Shown here: positions 17,884 through 25,558 of the stretch, piece after piece
How positions within the stretch are numbered: the first letter of the stretch is position 1
Layout: the number at the start of each line of letters is the position of its first letter
Origin: Thiothrix winogradskyi
GTDB lineage: Bacteria > Pseudomonadota > Gammaproteobacteria > Thiotrichales > Thiotrichaceae
Reading direction: 5' to 3'
DNA: 64,000 nucleotides
Assembly (NCBI RefSeq): GCF_021650935.1
Contig: NZ_CP091244.1
Location: forward strand, 3,286,001-3,350,000
Translations under genes and position numbers: made by a program
Notes under the pieces: generated by a model
The model's input: only the letters and a program-made list of their open reading frames with translations
The model's database searches: none
Told to the model about the DNA's origin: nothing

Positions 17884-18842
17884 TTCACGATCCTCAGTTT
17901 GTTGCTGTAGCGGTAGCGTGTTGAGCCGCCTTCACCGGATTTTTCCAAAATGCCCGCCGCCCACGCCTCCTTGATTGCCTGCTTTGCTTGCCATTCCGTG
18001 CAACCAAACGCCGCCGCCCGAATCATGGCAACGGTGACAAAACCGTTAGGGTCTTCTCGCACCTGCATTGCTGCCAGCAATTCATACGGAGTAGAAATGA
18101 CTGGGGTAGCGGCTGCCTCTACCTCCTCTACTGCTAGGGGTAGAGGGTAGCGGTCAGGGGTAGCGGTTTGGGTAGAGAGGGTAGAGACTGGGGTAGAGGT
18201 CTCTTGAATCAATAACTTAGAGTTGCGGCGAAACATGCCCGCGAGTAGCAATAAAGCGGGGCTAACGACCTCTAGCAAGCCCGCCACTACCCACGGGTAG
18301 ATGCCGCCCGTTGTAGCGGTAGCGGTTTGGGTAGCGGTCTCTACCCGTGGGGTAGGTGTTGAAAGTTTATCGACCTGCGCTTGTAACGCGGCATATTCCG
18401 CCGGGTACTTACTTTTCTGTGTCGCCCGCAATTCAGCCGCCACGGTTGCCAGTGTCGCCATGCGGGTTGATTCCTGATTCATGTACAGGGTGTCGGCTTC
18501 GGTCGCTGCGCTAGTTGTGTGTGTAGCGGTTTTCAGTTCGCTACTGGTATGAATGCCTGCGACCATTGCCACCGCGAAAACGGAAGCCATTGCGCCGGAT
18601 ACAATACGGTGATCGGTGTTTTCAGAGGTGGCGACGATGTGCCAGCCTGCATAAATTGCCGCTGCACTGCTGGCAACCATCACACCACCGGGGAACATGC
18701 CAAACAGGTTAGCCGCTGCTGGGTACGCTGCTGCTGCACTGGTGGCACTGGTAATGGCTGCCACGATTCGTAGGGTTAGTGGTGCGTATTTGTTTGATGA
18801 GGGGCGCTCAGTCGAGCGTAATTTGCTATTATCGTTTTGCAT
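17880..18842 (-). CDS. Membrane protein with C-terminal winged-helix-like domain
   Basis: About 320 residues. ATG at 18842 is preferred because AAGGAAA precedes it; an upstream in-frame start at 18896 lacks a ribosome site. Four membrane helices are expected: two or three near residues 25-100, and one near GGIYPWVVAGLLEVVSPALLLLAG. The first and last groups are separated by a coil (ESTRMATLATVAAELRA...). The last 70 residues (YELLAAMQVREDPNGFVTVA, then GCTEWQAKQAIKEAWAAGIL) look like a DNA-binding winged helix. The linker is encoded by GGTAGAG/GGTAGCG-rich repeats. Membrane-plus-DNA-binding design suggests tethering of element DNA; the function is unknown. Confidence 0.6.
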   Translation of the reverse strand: MQNDNSKLRSTERPSSNKYAPLTLRIVAAITSATSAAAAYPAAANLFGMFPGGVMVASSAAAIYAGWHIVATSENTDHRIVSGAMASVFAVAMVAGIHTSSELKTATHTTSAATEADTLYMNQESTRMATLATVAAELRATQKSKYPAEYAALQAQVDKLSTPTPRVETATQTATATTGGIYPWVVAGLLEVVSPALLLLAGMFRRNSKLLIQETSTPVSTLSTQTATPDRYPLPLAVEEVEAAATPVISTPYELLAAMQVREDPNGFVTVAMIRAAAFGCTEWQAKQAIKEAWAAGILEKSGEGGSTRYRYSNKLRIVK

Positions 18843-18916
18843 TTTCAGTTTCCTTAACAAATTGAAAGTGAAGTCCTGCCTCAGTGTTGGAAGCATTGAG
18901 GTAGGGCTACTATTAT

Positions 18917-19084
18917 TTATGCGACTTGCTGTTTCTGTTGTTCCTCTATCTCCTTAATCTTTTTGATAAAACGATTAATTTGCGCATTAAAGCTGCGATC
19001 TTCTGCTTTAGCTTTCTCCCTAACCCACTGTTTTAACTCTGGCTCAAGCCGTAGCGGATATGATTTCTGTTGCGTTTCTTTCAT
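18917..19084 (-). CDS. Arc-like ribbon-helix-helix regulator, copy 1
   Basis: A 55-residue protein starting MKETQQKSYPLRLEPELKQW and containing AKAEDRSFNAQINRFIKKIK, the Arc/MetJ ribbon-helix-helix pattern (beta strand, then two helices). It heads the membrane-protein operon, with a start 75 bases before the next gene from stop to start. It is almost identical to the copy at 21709-21879, and the two lie within a 237-bp duplication that includes the upstream operator. It likely represses its own operon. Confidence 0.8.
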   Translation of the reverse strand: MKETQQKSYPLRLEPELKQWVREKAKAEDRSFNAQINRFIKKIKEIEEQQKQQVA

Positions 19085-19179
19085 TATGCTTCCTCGTCAA
19101 AGAACTTAAAAGAATCTTAGATTCAGAATCTTAAAGTGTCAACTAAATTCTTTGATTCAATAAGAATCTTCTTAGAGAA
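18943..19179. repeat. 237-bp direct duplication, copy 1
   Basis: Matches 21738-21974 with about four base differences. It covers most of the RHH gene and all of its upstream control region. The two copies are in the same orientation and enclose the recombinase/Rha cluster, so homologous exchange could delete that segment. Confidence 0.85.
19107..19177. promoter_or_regulatory. RHH operator/promoter region, copy 1
   Basis: Five close GAATC/GATTC units (AAGAATCTTAGATTCAGAA, TTTGATTCA, AAGAATCTTCTTAGA) precede the RHH gene. Clustered short half-sites of this kind are typical Arc/MetJ operators. Binding by the downstream RHH protein is inferred. Confidence 0.55.
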
Positions 19180-19261
19180 ACCTAAGAAGGAAGGAGCAGG
19201 GAAACCGAAAAAGATAAGGCAAACCGCCCTCCTGGGTGGTGGCGATCAGTAAAAGGTGTAC

Positions 19262-19298
19262 TACAAAAAGAAAGGGGTAACTTTTTACAGTTACCCCT
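19262..19298 (-). terminator. Terminator of the recombinase operon
   Basis: AGGGGTAAC and GTTACCCCT form a perfect 9-bp stem. On the minus strand it is followed by TTCTTTTTG. It lies 26 bases past the stop of the 66-residue gene. Confidence 0.7.
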
Positions 19299-19323
19299 CT
19301 TCTGATCCCAACAACGTTAGTGG

Positions 19324-19524
19324 TTAATGAAAGGTTTTATCCCGTGGCTGTGGAATGGGCGGGTATTGCTGCCAACCCTCCGCCTCTGGGTAATCGTTCA
19401 GTGCTGGAATCCGCCAGAGTGTGCCGTCATTGCACAGCGCAACGAGCCACATCCCATCCTCTGCATCAGAGGTCACGCTGATTTGCACCGGCACACGGTT
19501 GTTAGGCTTAGATGTCATTGCCAA
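19324..19524 (-). CDS. Small hypothetical protein
   Basis: A 66-residue soluble protein, with VQISVTSDAEDGMWLVALCNDGTLWRI and a Pro-rich tail (QQYPPIPQPRDKTF). The strand-rich 'DGTLW' segment looks like a single beta-propeller-type blade or a small beta fold. The start overlaps the recombinase 3' end by 17 bases, so it is translationally linked to it. No family is assigned. Confidence 0.5.
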   Translation of the reverse strand: MAMTSKPNNRVPVQISVTSDAEDGMWLVALCNDGTLWRIPALNDYPEAEGWQQYPPIPQPRDKTFH

Positions 19525-20644
19525 GCCCCCCCATCATGTTGCGCATTTTGCCCATATTGACTTGGATATAACCCATTGTCGTGGATAGGTTGGTATGCCC
19601 TAGCAACCGCTGCACCTCCTTGATACCCTCTATGCCGCCATCACCGTTAGCCAGTTTGGTAGCAAACGCATGGCGGAAACGGTGGGGACTGATTTCTACG
19701 CCCGCCAGCTTGCCAATGCGTTTGAAACCGCCGGAAACGTGGTCTACGGTCATCGTTTTGGCGATGTTGCCGTCAGTGCGGTAGCGGTTGTTAAACAGAG
19801 TCACATTAAACACCTGGTCATCCAGATAGATGCTACGGCGCAATGCCTCTTCGGTTTTGCGTTGCAGTTCGGAAAATCCCGCTATTAACTGGTCGGGTAG
19901 GGGAATGTCCCAGCCGCGTTTGGTTTTGGAGTGCGCCGCTTGCAGGTGGATGATGCCGCTTTTGAGGTGAATATCGCCCCACGTCAACCCAACAACCTGA
20001 CGACGACGCATACCGGTGTAATACAGCGTCCGAATCAGTACTTTCCAAAACCATGCAGGAAATACAGCGAGGTTGCCGGGGCTGTCCAGCCATTCCATTA
20101 CCGTTTTTATCGAACTGTCGGTGATGGCCTTGGGCGCGTTATCGTAGATGACGATGGTTTTAATGCCGTCCATGATGGGCTTCAGATCAAACCCCCACGG
20201 TTTGGCAGCATTGAGCAGCGCCCGGAAATGGCGCACCCAGATGTTATAGGTATTCGCCGCGTTTTTGCGTACATCCAGAATTTCCGTTTTCACCTGCAAA
20301 AAATGCTCACGCTCAATCAGGTGGATATACCAAACACCCGTCACCTCGACAAAAAGCTTGATAGCAGCTTCCAGCATAACAACGTAGGAAGTGGAGGGGC
20401 GGCGCTCCGCCATGAACAGATCCAGCAGGCTATACAGGGTTAAATCTGTGTGCTGGCGGTCGGTGTATCGAGTGACAGAGAATTGACCATAATTACTGCT
20501 GGCGACCACAGGAACGGAAATGCCACCCTCACAGCCAATGGCTGCCACTGGCTGAACCTTGTTTAGCCGCCCCTTCTTCCGCAGGATTTTGGGCATTTGC
20601 CGGGATGTTGGCTGTTCTGGGGTGTCGATGATTTCAAAAATCAT
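19508..20644 (-). CDS. Tyrosine recombinase, second of the island
   Basis: A 378-residue site-specific recombinase. An N-terminal SAM-like core-binding domain (about 75-190) precedes the catalytic domain. It has the Arg box TGMRRRQVVGLTW, the HxxR box SPHRFRHAFATKL, LLGHTNLSTTMGY supplying the third His, and the Tyr. All catalytic residues appear present. It is unlike the P4-type integrase near the tRNA and lies mid-island between duplicated RHH copies. It could resolve dimers, drive a nested element, or act as integrase of an earlier insertion. The start overlaps the 101-residue gene by 4 bp. Confidence 0.88.
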   Translation of the reverse strand: MIFEIIDTPEQPTSRQMPKILRKKGRLNKVQPVAAIGCEGGISVPVVASSNYGQFSVTRYTDRQHTDLTLYSLLDLFMAERRPSTSYVVMLEAAIKLFVEVTGVWYIHLIEREHFLQVKTEILDVRKNAANTYNIWVRHFRALLNAAKPWGFDLKPIMDGIKTIVIYDNAPKAITDSSIKTVMEWLDSPGNLAVFPAWFWKVLIRTLYYTGMRRRQVVGLTWGDIHLKSGIIHLQAAHSKTKRGWDIPLPDQLIAGFSELQRKTEEALRRSIYLDDQVFNVTLFNNRYRTDGNIAKTMTVDHVSGGFKRIGKLAGVEISPHRFRHAFATKLANGDGGIEGIKEVQRLLGHTNLSTTMGYIQVNMGKMRNMMGGLGNDI

Positions 20645-20946
20645 GCTGCACCCCCGTTAGTCCGCGAACTGAACAGCCCGTCAAGATCGTCGTGGATTCG
20701 GTCGATAGCACAGGAAAGTTCCTGCACCTGACGGTGTACCAGTGACACGGAGGAAACGACTTTGCTCCAATCAGCCAGCCGGGTACTGGTTTCATCCAGC
20801 ATCCATGTGACGGATTTCAGTTCCTCGATTTGCTGGCAAACATCCTGTAAGCGCCCAAATGCGGCGCGGTGTTTGGCGGTGATGTTGGTTAGATTGTCTG
20901 AATTTGGGCGCACGGACGGGCGCAAGTTGTTATCATTCGGTTTCAT
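20641..20946 (-). CDS. Hypothetical helical protein next to recombinase
   Basis: A 101-residue protein, mostly helical with a coiled-coil tendency (AFGRLQDVCQQIEELKSVTW, later HRQVQELSCAIDRIHDDLD). The N-terminus is polar and Asn-rich. There is no membrane segment. Overlap by 4 bp with the recombinase gene suggests a partner or accessory factor such as a directionality factor (speculative). Confidence 0.5.
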   Translation of the reverse strand: MKPNDNNLRPSVRPNSDNLTNITAKHRAAFGRLQDVCQQIEELKSVTWMLDETSTRLADWSKVVSSVSLVHRQVQELSCAIDRIHDDLDGLFSSRTNGGAA

Positions 20947-21041
20947 TTACTGGTATCTCCAAAGTAGTCAGTAAGTGGGCTGTTTGGTGTTCCACCACCT
21001 TGCAACCCTTAAGCGCCCCGCATTGTTGGGGCGTTTTCGTT

Positions 21042-21692
21042 TCAGTGAATTGTATTCAGGGTGATGTTGCTACCTATGCGGGTTATCACGCCTCTCTGTT
21101 CAAGTTCCGCGATGGTTTCCCGCATTACTTGCCCAATGGCTGATTTAGGGCGTATTAATGCCCACGGTTTAGCCTTGCTCTTGGTTTGTTGAAAATGCCG
21201 CGCTGTCATTTCTTTATGCTTCATCAGGTACTTGATTACATCCGCCGCACGTTCATCTTGTGGGGGGAGTTGTGCGGGTGTGCAATGGGAAAACGCACGT
21301 TCAAGACGGCTTGCCACTTCCTCAGCATTCGCCATGCTTGCCCGAAGGCTTGCTACGGCATTAATTGCCGCTGATGCAAGGGAATACTGTTGCTCTTCGA
21401 GTTCCTGCCAGCGGTCGACAATCCGCATGAGAAGGGAAGTGTTTAACCGTGCTGATACTGCGATGGATTGGCGCTTGTTCAGTTGGTAGGTTTTTGTGGT
21501 CTGTCCCTTGTCGTTGTATACGATGTCCAAAATGGACACCGTGCCAAAATCAGGACTTTCAGCCATTGCCGCTACCTTCAACATTGCCTTGTCATGGCGA
21601 ACGTCTAACAGATCGGTGATTTCTTTCAGGGTCATGGTTTGGGCGTTTCCGCCAGTTGTGGTTAGTGCAAAGCTCATTACTGGTGTCTCCAT
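21042..21692 (-). CDS. Rha-family phage regulatory protein
   Basis: A 216-residue protein. The N-terminal Rha domain (TMTLKEITDLLDVRHDKAML, then KTYQLNKRQSIAVSARLNT) is typical of prophage regulators related to antirepressors. The C-terminal 70 residues (ARHFQQTKSKAKPWALIRPK, GQVMRETIAELEQRGVITRI) match in pattern the end of the island's DUF3987 protein, so the module is shared. The start may be at M1 or M6 (MSFALTTTGG). It lies downstream of RHH copy 2, presumably under its operator. Confidence 0.75.
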   Translation of the reverse strand: METPVMSFALTTTGGNAQTMTLKEITDLLDVRHDKAMLKVAAMAESPDFGTVSILDIVYNDKGQTTKTYQLNKRQSIAVSARLNTSLLMRIVDRWQELEEQQYSLASAAINAVASLRASMANAEEVASRLERAFSHCTPAQLPPQDERAADVIKYLMKHKEMTARHFQQTKSKAKPWALIRPKSAIGQVMRETIAELEQRGVITRIGSNITLNTIH

Positions 21693-21708
21693 TGGGTTGG
21701 GTTATGGC

Positions 21709-21879
21709 TTACGCCGCCTGCTTCTGTTCTGTTACCTCCTCTATCTCCTTAATCTTTTTGATAAAACGATTAATTTGCGCATTAAAGCTGCGATCTTCTG
21801 CTTTAGCTTTCTCCTTAACCCACTGTTTTAACTCTGGCTCAAGCCGTAGCGGATATGATTTCTGTTGCATTTCTTTCAT
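21709..21879 (-). CDS. Arc-like ribbon-helix-helix regulator, copy 2
   Basis: A 56-residue paralogue of the protein at 18917-19084. It begins MKEMQQKSYPLRLEPELKQW and has the same RHH core; it differs at two residues in the core and in its C-terminal tail (EEVTEQKQAA). It heads the Rha/101-aa/recombinase operon. The shared promoter region is divergent with the larger RHH gene at 21983, so one operator may set both directions. Confidence 0.8.
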   Translation of the reverse strand: MKEMQQKSYPLRLEPELKQWVKEKAKAEDRSFNAQINRFIKKIKEIEEVTEQKQAA

Positions 21880-21974
21880 TATGCTTCCCCTTCAAAGAAC
21901 TTAAAAGAATCTTAGATTCAGAATCTTAAAGTGTCAACTAAATTCTTTGATTCAATAAGAATCTTCTTAGAGAA
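21738..21974. repeat. 237-bp direct duplication, copy 2
   Basis: Second copy of the segment at 18943-19179, same orientation, about four differences. The high identity including the non-coding operator implies recent duplication or gene conversion. Confidence 0.85.
21903..21972. promoter_or_regulatory. RHH operator/divergent promoter region, copy 2
   Basis: Same GAATC/GATTC cluster as at 19107-19177. Here it lies between the minus-strand RHH gene and the plus-strand gene at 21983, so it should control both. Confidence 0.55.
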
Positions 21975-21982
21975 TAAATACG

Positions 21983-22582
21983 ATGAAAAAAGAATATCAG
22001 CAGTTGCCCTCTTATCCCTTGCGCCTTGAACCTGAAACACGCGCAAAGCTCGAAGCCATAGCCAAGGCTAACGGTCGGTCATTGCACGCAGAAATTTCTA
22101 TGCGGCTTGAGGACTCTCTACTTCCCCGACCCACAGCCGAGTGGAAACAGATTCTCGATCCTGCCGTGTATTCCCTGTTGGAAGGTGAGTCGTCCAGATG
22201 GAGTCAAACGTTTGAAGAGGCTCTTAACTACAGGTTACAGCTAGCTTTCGACAAGCGGCTTACTGGGTTACTTCTTGACGACCTATCTTCAGAAGCAGAA
22301 GCTTTGAAGATGTCAGAGGGCAGGACTGTTTCAATAGGAGCTATATTGGATAGGCGGGTGCGGGATGGCTACCTGAAAATGAAACAAACTGCTTACCCTT
22401 TCTCAGACCCAGAAAACCTACAAGAGCAGAAATATGACGGGTCTAAGTTTGATAGCTATGCTGATGAATTTATGAAAGAACTCGTAGCGCAAACTGTCCG
22501 TGACCAACTTGCCAAAGCAGGTATCGTTGTTCCTGGCGGGCAATCTAGCCAAAACGAGAGCGATCACACAAACGAAGGATAA
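21983..22582 (+). CDS. Arc-domain protein with long C-terminal extension
   Basis: A 199-residue protein. Residues 8-50 are an Arc-like RHH unit (SYPLRLEPETRAKLEAIAKA, then GRSLHAEISMRLEDSLL), related in its first strand to the small RHH proteins beside it. The remaining 150 residues are helical, acidic and unassigned. It begins a plus-strand operon with the 63-residue protein and the zeta-like kinase, so it could be the DNA-binding repressor of that toxin module. Confidence 0.65.
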   Translation: MKKEYQQLPSYPLRLEPETRAKLEAIAKANGRSLHAEISMRLEDSLLPRPTAEWKQILDPAVYSLLEGESSRWSQTFEEALNYRLQLAFDKRLTGLLLDDLSSEAEALKMSEGRTVSIGAILDRRVRDGYLKMKQTAYPFSDPENLQEQKYDGSKFDSYADEFMKELVAQTVRDQLAKAGIVVPGGQSSQNESDHTNEG

Positions 22583-22593
22583 GTTTTATAACC

Positions 22594-22785
22594 ATGACAG
22601 AGCCTAAACAACCCGTCGATTTGCCAGAAGACGATATTTCTGATGAGCAGTTAGAAGCAATCACTCAACGAATGATCAAAGCGGTGATGGAACGTAAAGC
22701 TATTGCTCAACGTAAGTTGAACGACGATCTTACCGCCGCCATGTTGCAAGCTGAAGCCTACTTTCACCACACGAAAGCAAGCTGA
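22594..22785 (+). CDS. Small acidic protein, candidate antitoxin
   Basis: A 63-residue helical protein (DDISDEQLEAITQRMIKAVM, followed by ERKAIAQRKLNDDL). It sits 11 bases after the RHH gene and 8 bases before the zeta-like gene. Size and position suit the small antitoxin of a zeta-type pair, but the sequence does not clearly match epsilon. Confidence 0.6.
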   Translation: MTEPKQPVDLPEDDISDEQLEAITQRMIKAVMERKAIAQRKLNDDLTAAMLQAEAYFHHTKAS

Positions 22786-22793
22786 GGTCTAGC

Positions 22794-23399
22794 ATGAAAC
22801 CAAGGTTGATCATCATTGCCGGGCCGAATGGCTCAGGTAAAACGTCGGTAACAAGTGAAATTCTGCTGGATAAATGGGCGCAAGGCTGTGATTACATCAA
22901 CCCCGACAATATCGCCCGTGATGTCTTTGGTGACTGGAACGACCGCGAAACGGTGCTGAAAGCTGCTCAGTATGCAGAGGACTGGCGTGAACGCTGCTTG
23001 CGTGAAGGGCGTGACTTCATTTTTGAAACCGTACTTTCTGTGCCTGATAAGGTGGAATTCATCCAACGCGCCAAAGATGCGGGGTTTTTTGTGCGTTTCT
23101 TCTTCATTGCGACGGATACGCCATACATCAATGTGGCACGTATCGCCCAGCGGGTTGTGGAAGGCGGGCATACCGTACCAGCAGATAAGATTGTTGCCCG
23201 CTATTTCCGCTCCATTGCCAATGGGGTGGAGGCTGCAAGGTTAGCTGACCGTGGATATTTCTTCGATAACTCAGTTGATGATCACTCCCCAAGTCTATTG
23301 CTCCGTACTGTGGATGGCATGGTTGCAAAACAGTATCCAGCGTTGCAACTTCACTCTTGGGGGCAACAAGTGGCTACTAGATTAGCAACCACGGTTTAA
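22794..23399 (+). CDS. Zeta-toxin-like P-loop kinase
   Basis: A 201-residue protein with P-loop GPNGSGKT (10-17) at the very N-terminus, then INPDNIARDVF and GRDFIFETVLS, the pattern of the zeta toxin/AAA_33 kinases. Zeta toxins phosphorylate UDP-N-acetylglucosamine and block wall synthesis; other members of this fold modify different substrates. With the preceding small protein it forms a likely toxin-antitoxin addiction module stabilising the island. The target is inferred. Confidence 0.75.
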   Translation: MKPRLIIIAGPNGSGKTSVTSEILLDKWAQGCDYINPDNIARDVFGDWNDRETVLKAAQYAEDWRERCLREGRDFIFETVLSVPDKVEFIQRAKDAGFFVRFFFIATDTPYINVARIAQRVVEGGHTVPADKIVARYFRSIANGVEAARLADRGYFFDNSVDDHSPSLLLRTVDGMVAKQYPALQLHSWGQQVATRLATTV

Positions 23400-23714
23400 C
23401 ATTGGGTAAAACCACACCTTCTGATATTCACGCCCCTCAATAGTTTGTGTACTACAAAAAGAAGATCGTAACCGCCCCTCCATAGCACCGCACAAAACCT
23501 TCAGAGTACCTCCAAGCAATTCAACATACCTCCAACGTGCCTCCATACACCCTCCATAGCAAAAAAGGCGGGTTTTGGGGGTAAAAACGGTTTGGCAGGA
23601 AAACGGCAGGCTTTTGGCAGGCGTTTTCCCAGTTCTGACGAGTGATTTTGCCACCCCTCAACCCCGTGGCAGGATTTTGGCAGAGCGAAAAGCAGGCAAA
23701 ACAAAGGCAATAAT
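23400..23714. other. Repeat-rich gene-free region upstream of kfrA
   Basis: No convincing gene. It shows two families of short direct repeats: CCTCCA units (about 23475, 23509, 23529, 23540 and 23550) and GGCAGG units at about 23595-23695, often as TTTGGCAGG. Iteron-like arrays beside kfrA suggest a replication or partition locus, but no initiator gene adjoins it. Confidence 0.4.
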
Positions 23715-23762
23715 TGTATAATGTAGTAAATAGTAGTATTATACAAAATACTACATTATACA
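23715..23762. promoter_or_regulatory. KfrA operator (perfect 14-bp inverted repeat)
   Basis: TGTATAATGTAGTA (23715-23728) and its exact complement TACTACATTATACA (23749-23762) flank a third partial half-site (TAGTATTATACA). It ends 12 bases before the kfrA start. Plasmid KfrA proteins repress their own promoter by binding such repeats. Confidence 0.75.
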
Positions 23763-23774
23763 GAGGCGTTACAC

Positions 23775-24680
23775 ATGGCGATTACCAAAGACCAGATTTT
23801 CCAAGCCGCTGACCAGCTCACCGCAGCCGGTGAATCCGCGACAATGGCAGCAGTACGCAAACTGCTAGGCGGTGGCAGCTACACCACCATCAACGAGGGT
23901 TTGAAGGAGTGGAAAGCCAAACAACACACCACCAACACCCTGATACGTGAACCTGCTCCACCAGCGGTAGCCACCCGCCTAGAGGAATTGGGCGCTGATA
24001 TATGGGCGGTAGCCTTGGAACTTGCCAATACACGCCTCACCACTGAACGTGAGGCACTGGAAGCCACCCGTATTCAGGTCGAAACCGCACAACAGGAAGC
24101 CACCGAATTAGCCGACCAACTGAGCGTAGAGCTGGAAACCCTGCAATCGAACTGCAAGCAAGTCGTGAGCGATCTACAGACCGCCAATGCCGCGCTTGAA
24201 CAGCTACGGCAGGAAAACGCCACTCTTACCCGCCAACTGGCAACCACTGAAGCACGGGCAGAAGAAACCACCAAACGTGCCGACGATCTAAAAGCGGAAC
24301 TACAACACGCTCATGCTGAAAACAAAGCGCAGCGGGAACGCCACGCCAACGAAACCCAAGCCCTGCAAGACCAGCTCAACACCACTGAAAAAGCCCTACA
24401 AACCGAAGTAGCCAACGGGGTACGTCTGACACTGGAACTCACCCATGCGCAAACCCAAGCGCAAGCGGCACAGCAGCAGCAACAAGCCCTACAGGAACGT
24501 AGTGCCACCGAGATTCAACGGATGAACGAGCGCCTTACCCAAGCGCAAGCGGAACGGGAGCAAGCTCTACAAGCCGCGAGGGCTACCCGCGAAGATGCGG
24601 CGGGATTGCGGGGTGAATTGGAAGCGTTGCGGGTACAAAATGCGGCATTACTTGGAGCACTTAAACAGACAAGTCATTGA
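23775..24680 (+). CDS. kfrA: KfrA-like DNA-binding coiled-coil protein
   Basis: A 301-residue protein. The N-terminal KfrA DNA-binding domain (ITKDQIFQAADQLTAAGESA, then KLLGGGSYTTINEGLKEWKA) is followed by a 200-residue Gln/Ala/Glu-rich coiled coil. This matches IncP/IncW KfrA, a plasmid stability regulator that forms filaments and represses its own transcription. A perfect inverted repeat lies directly upstream. Its presence marks the island as partly plasmid-derived. Confidence 0.85.
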   Translation: MAITKDQIFQAADQLTAAGESATMAAVRKLLGGGSYTTINEGLKEWKAKQHTTNTLIREPAPPAVATRLEELGADIWAVALELANTRLTTEREALEATRIQVETAQQEATELADQLSVELETLQSNCKQVVSDLQTANAALEQLRQENATLTRQLATTEARAEETTKRADDLKAELQHAHAENKAQRERHANETQALQDQLNTTEKALQTEVANGVRLTLELTHAQTQAQAAQQQQQALQERSATEIQRMNERLTQAQAEREQALQAARATREDAAGLRGELEALRVQNAALLGALKQTSH

Positions 24681-24786
24681 AATTCCTCACGATCTTGAAA
24701 GGCGTAGGGGAAAAGCAAGAACACTCAACATAAACATAAACATAAGTCATTGAAATTCCTCACGATCTTGAAAGGCGCAGGGGAAA
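24671..24786 (+). repeat. Two 43-bp direct repeats after kfrA
   Basis: 24671-24713 and 24744-24786 (starting AAGTCATTGAAATTCCTCAC) differ at one base. A third partial copy (AAGCCATTGA) begins near 24811. The first copy covers the kfrA stop. The rest of the gap to 25111 shows no gene, apart from a TTTTTTTGTAGTAAAAC motif near 24834 that recurs at about 25524. Confidence 0.7.
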
Positions 24787-25111
24787 GACAAAGACAATCA
24801 ACATTATCATAAGCCATTGATTTTACTTGCGACCTTTTTTTGTAGTAAAACTTTTTACCGACCATCACCACCACGCGGGCGGGTAGTCTGTATGGTGGTG
24901 GTGCGGGTCTTGGGATTGGCTGGTGAAGGCGGTACGGGCTGGCGCTGTTCCTGCAATTTTTTCAGTTCTGCCATGTTGATGACTGAGGTCACAAGTAAAA
25001 TCAATAGTTTATGTTGATTTGATGAAAAATTCACGTATATTGTGATTGACATAATCAGTCAAATTGATGTATTAATAATCAAATAATTTTATTCATCATT
25101 GAGGAGGCACT

Positions 25112-25477
25112 ATGCACCCTGTTATTAAAAAAACATTCGGTGGATTGACACGTCAATATTTTCTGAGACAGTTATTTTTCGGTGGACTTATCGGTGCTGC
25201 TGCAACTGCTTTTGTAGTTTCTGTAGGAAGAATCAATCCGCTGATTCCTGTTTTATTGATTATATTAGCAACATTTCTCTATCCATACTCTAGATTCGTC
25301 TATGAAACCATCATTGATTTCATTTTAGGGAAAAATATTATTTTTTTTAACGCTGTTCTGTATTTCTCTACCAAAGCGGTCACTATGTTGTTATGTTGGG
25401 CGTTTTCATGGGCAATTGCTCCTTTAGGACTCGTTTATCTATATTTCCATAACAATAGAATTGAACAGACTCAATAA
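25112..25477 (+). CDS. Small membrane protein, unknown
   Basis: A 121-residue protein with three predicted membrane segments (FFGGLIGAAATAFVVSVG, IPVLLIILATFLYPYSRFVY, VTMLLCWAFSWAIAPLGLVY) and a strong ribosome site GAGGAGG. There is no recognisable family. The low-GC coding sequence differs from the neighbours and suggests separate acquisition. A terminator follows. Confidence 0.6.
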   Translation: MHPVIKKTFGGLTRQYFLRQLFFGGLIGAAATAFVVSVGRINPLIPVLLIILATFLYPYSRFVYETIIDFILGKNIIFFNAVLYFSTKAVTMLLCWAFSWAIAPLGLVYLYFHNNRIEQTQ

Positions 25478-25499
25478 CACATCAAAATATGGCAGGATA

Positions 25500-25530
25500 G
25501 AAGGGTGCTAAAAATGCCCCCTTCTTTTTT
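25500..25530 (+). terminator. Terminator after the small membrane protein
   Basis: GAAGGG and CCCTTC form the stem base with a GC extension, followed by TTTTTT. Confidence 0.65.
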
Positions 25531-25558
25531 GTAGTAAAACTTTATTCTGCTTCATTTA

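Noticed and set aside
13835..18842. A prophage of the tectivirus/PM2 type
   Set aside because: FtsK-like ATPase, lysozyme-like and M23 proteins would fit, but no candidate double-jelly-roll capsid or other virion gene is visible, and oriT/tra genes point to conjugation.
24671..24786. CRISPR-like array
   Set aside because: Only two 43-bp copies with one 30-base spacer, no cas genes, and the first copy overlaps the end of kfrA.
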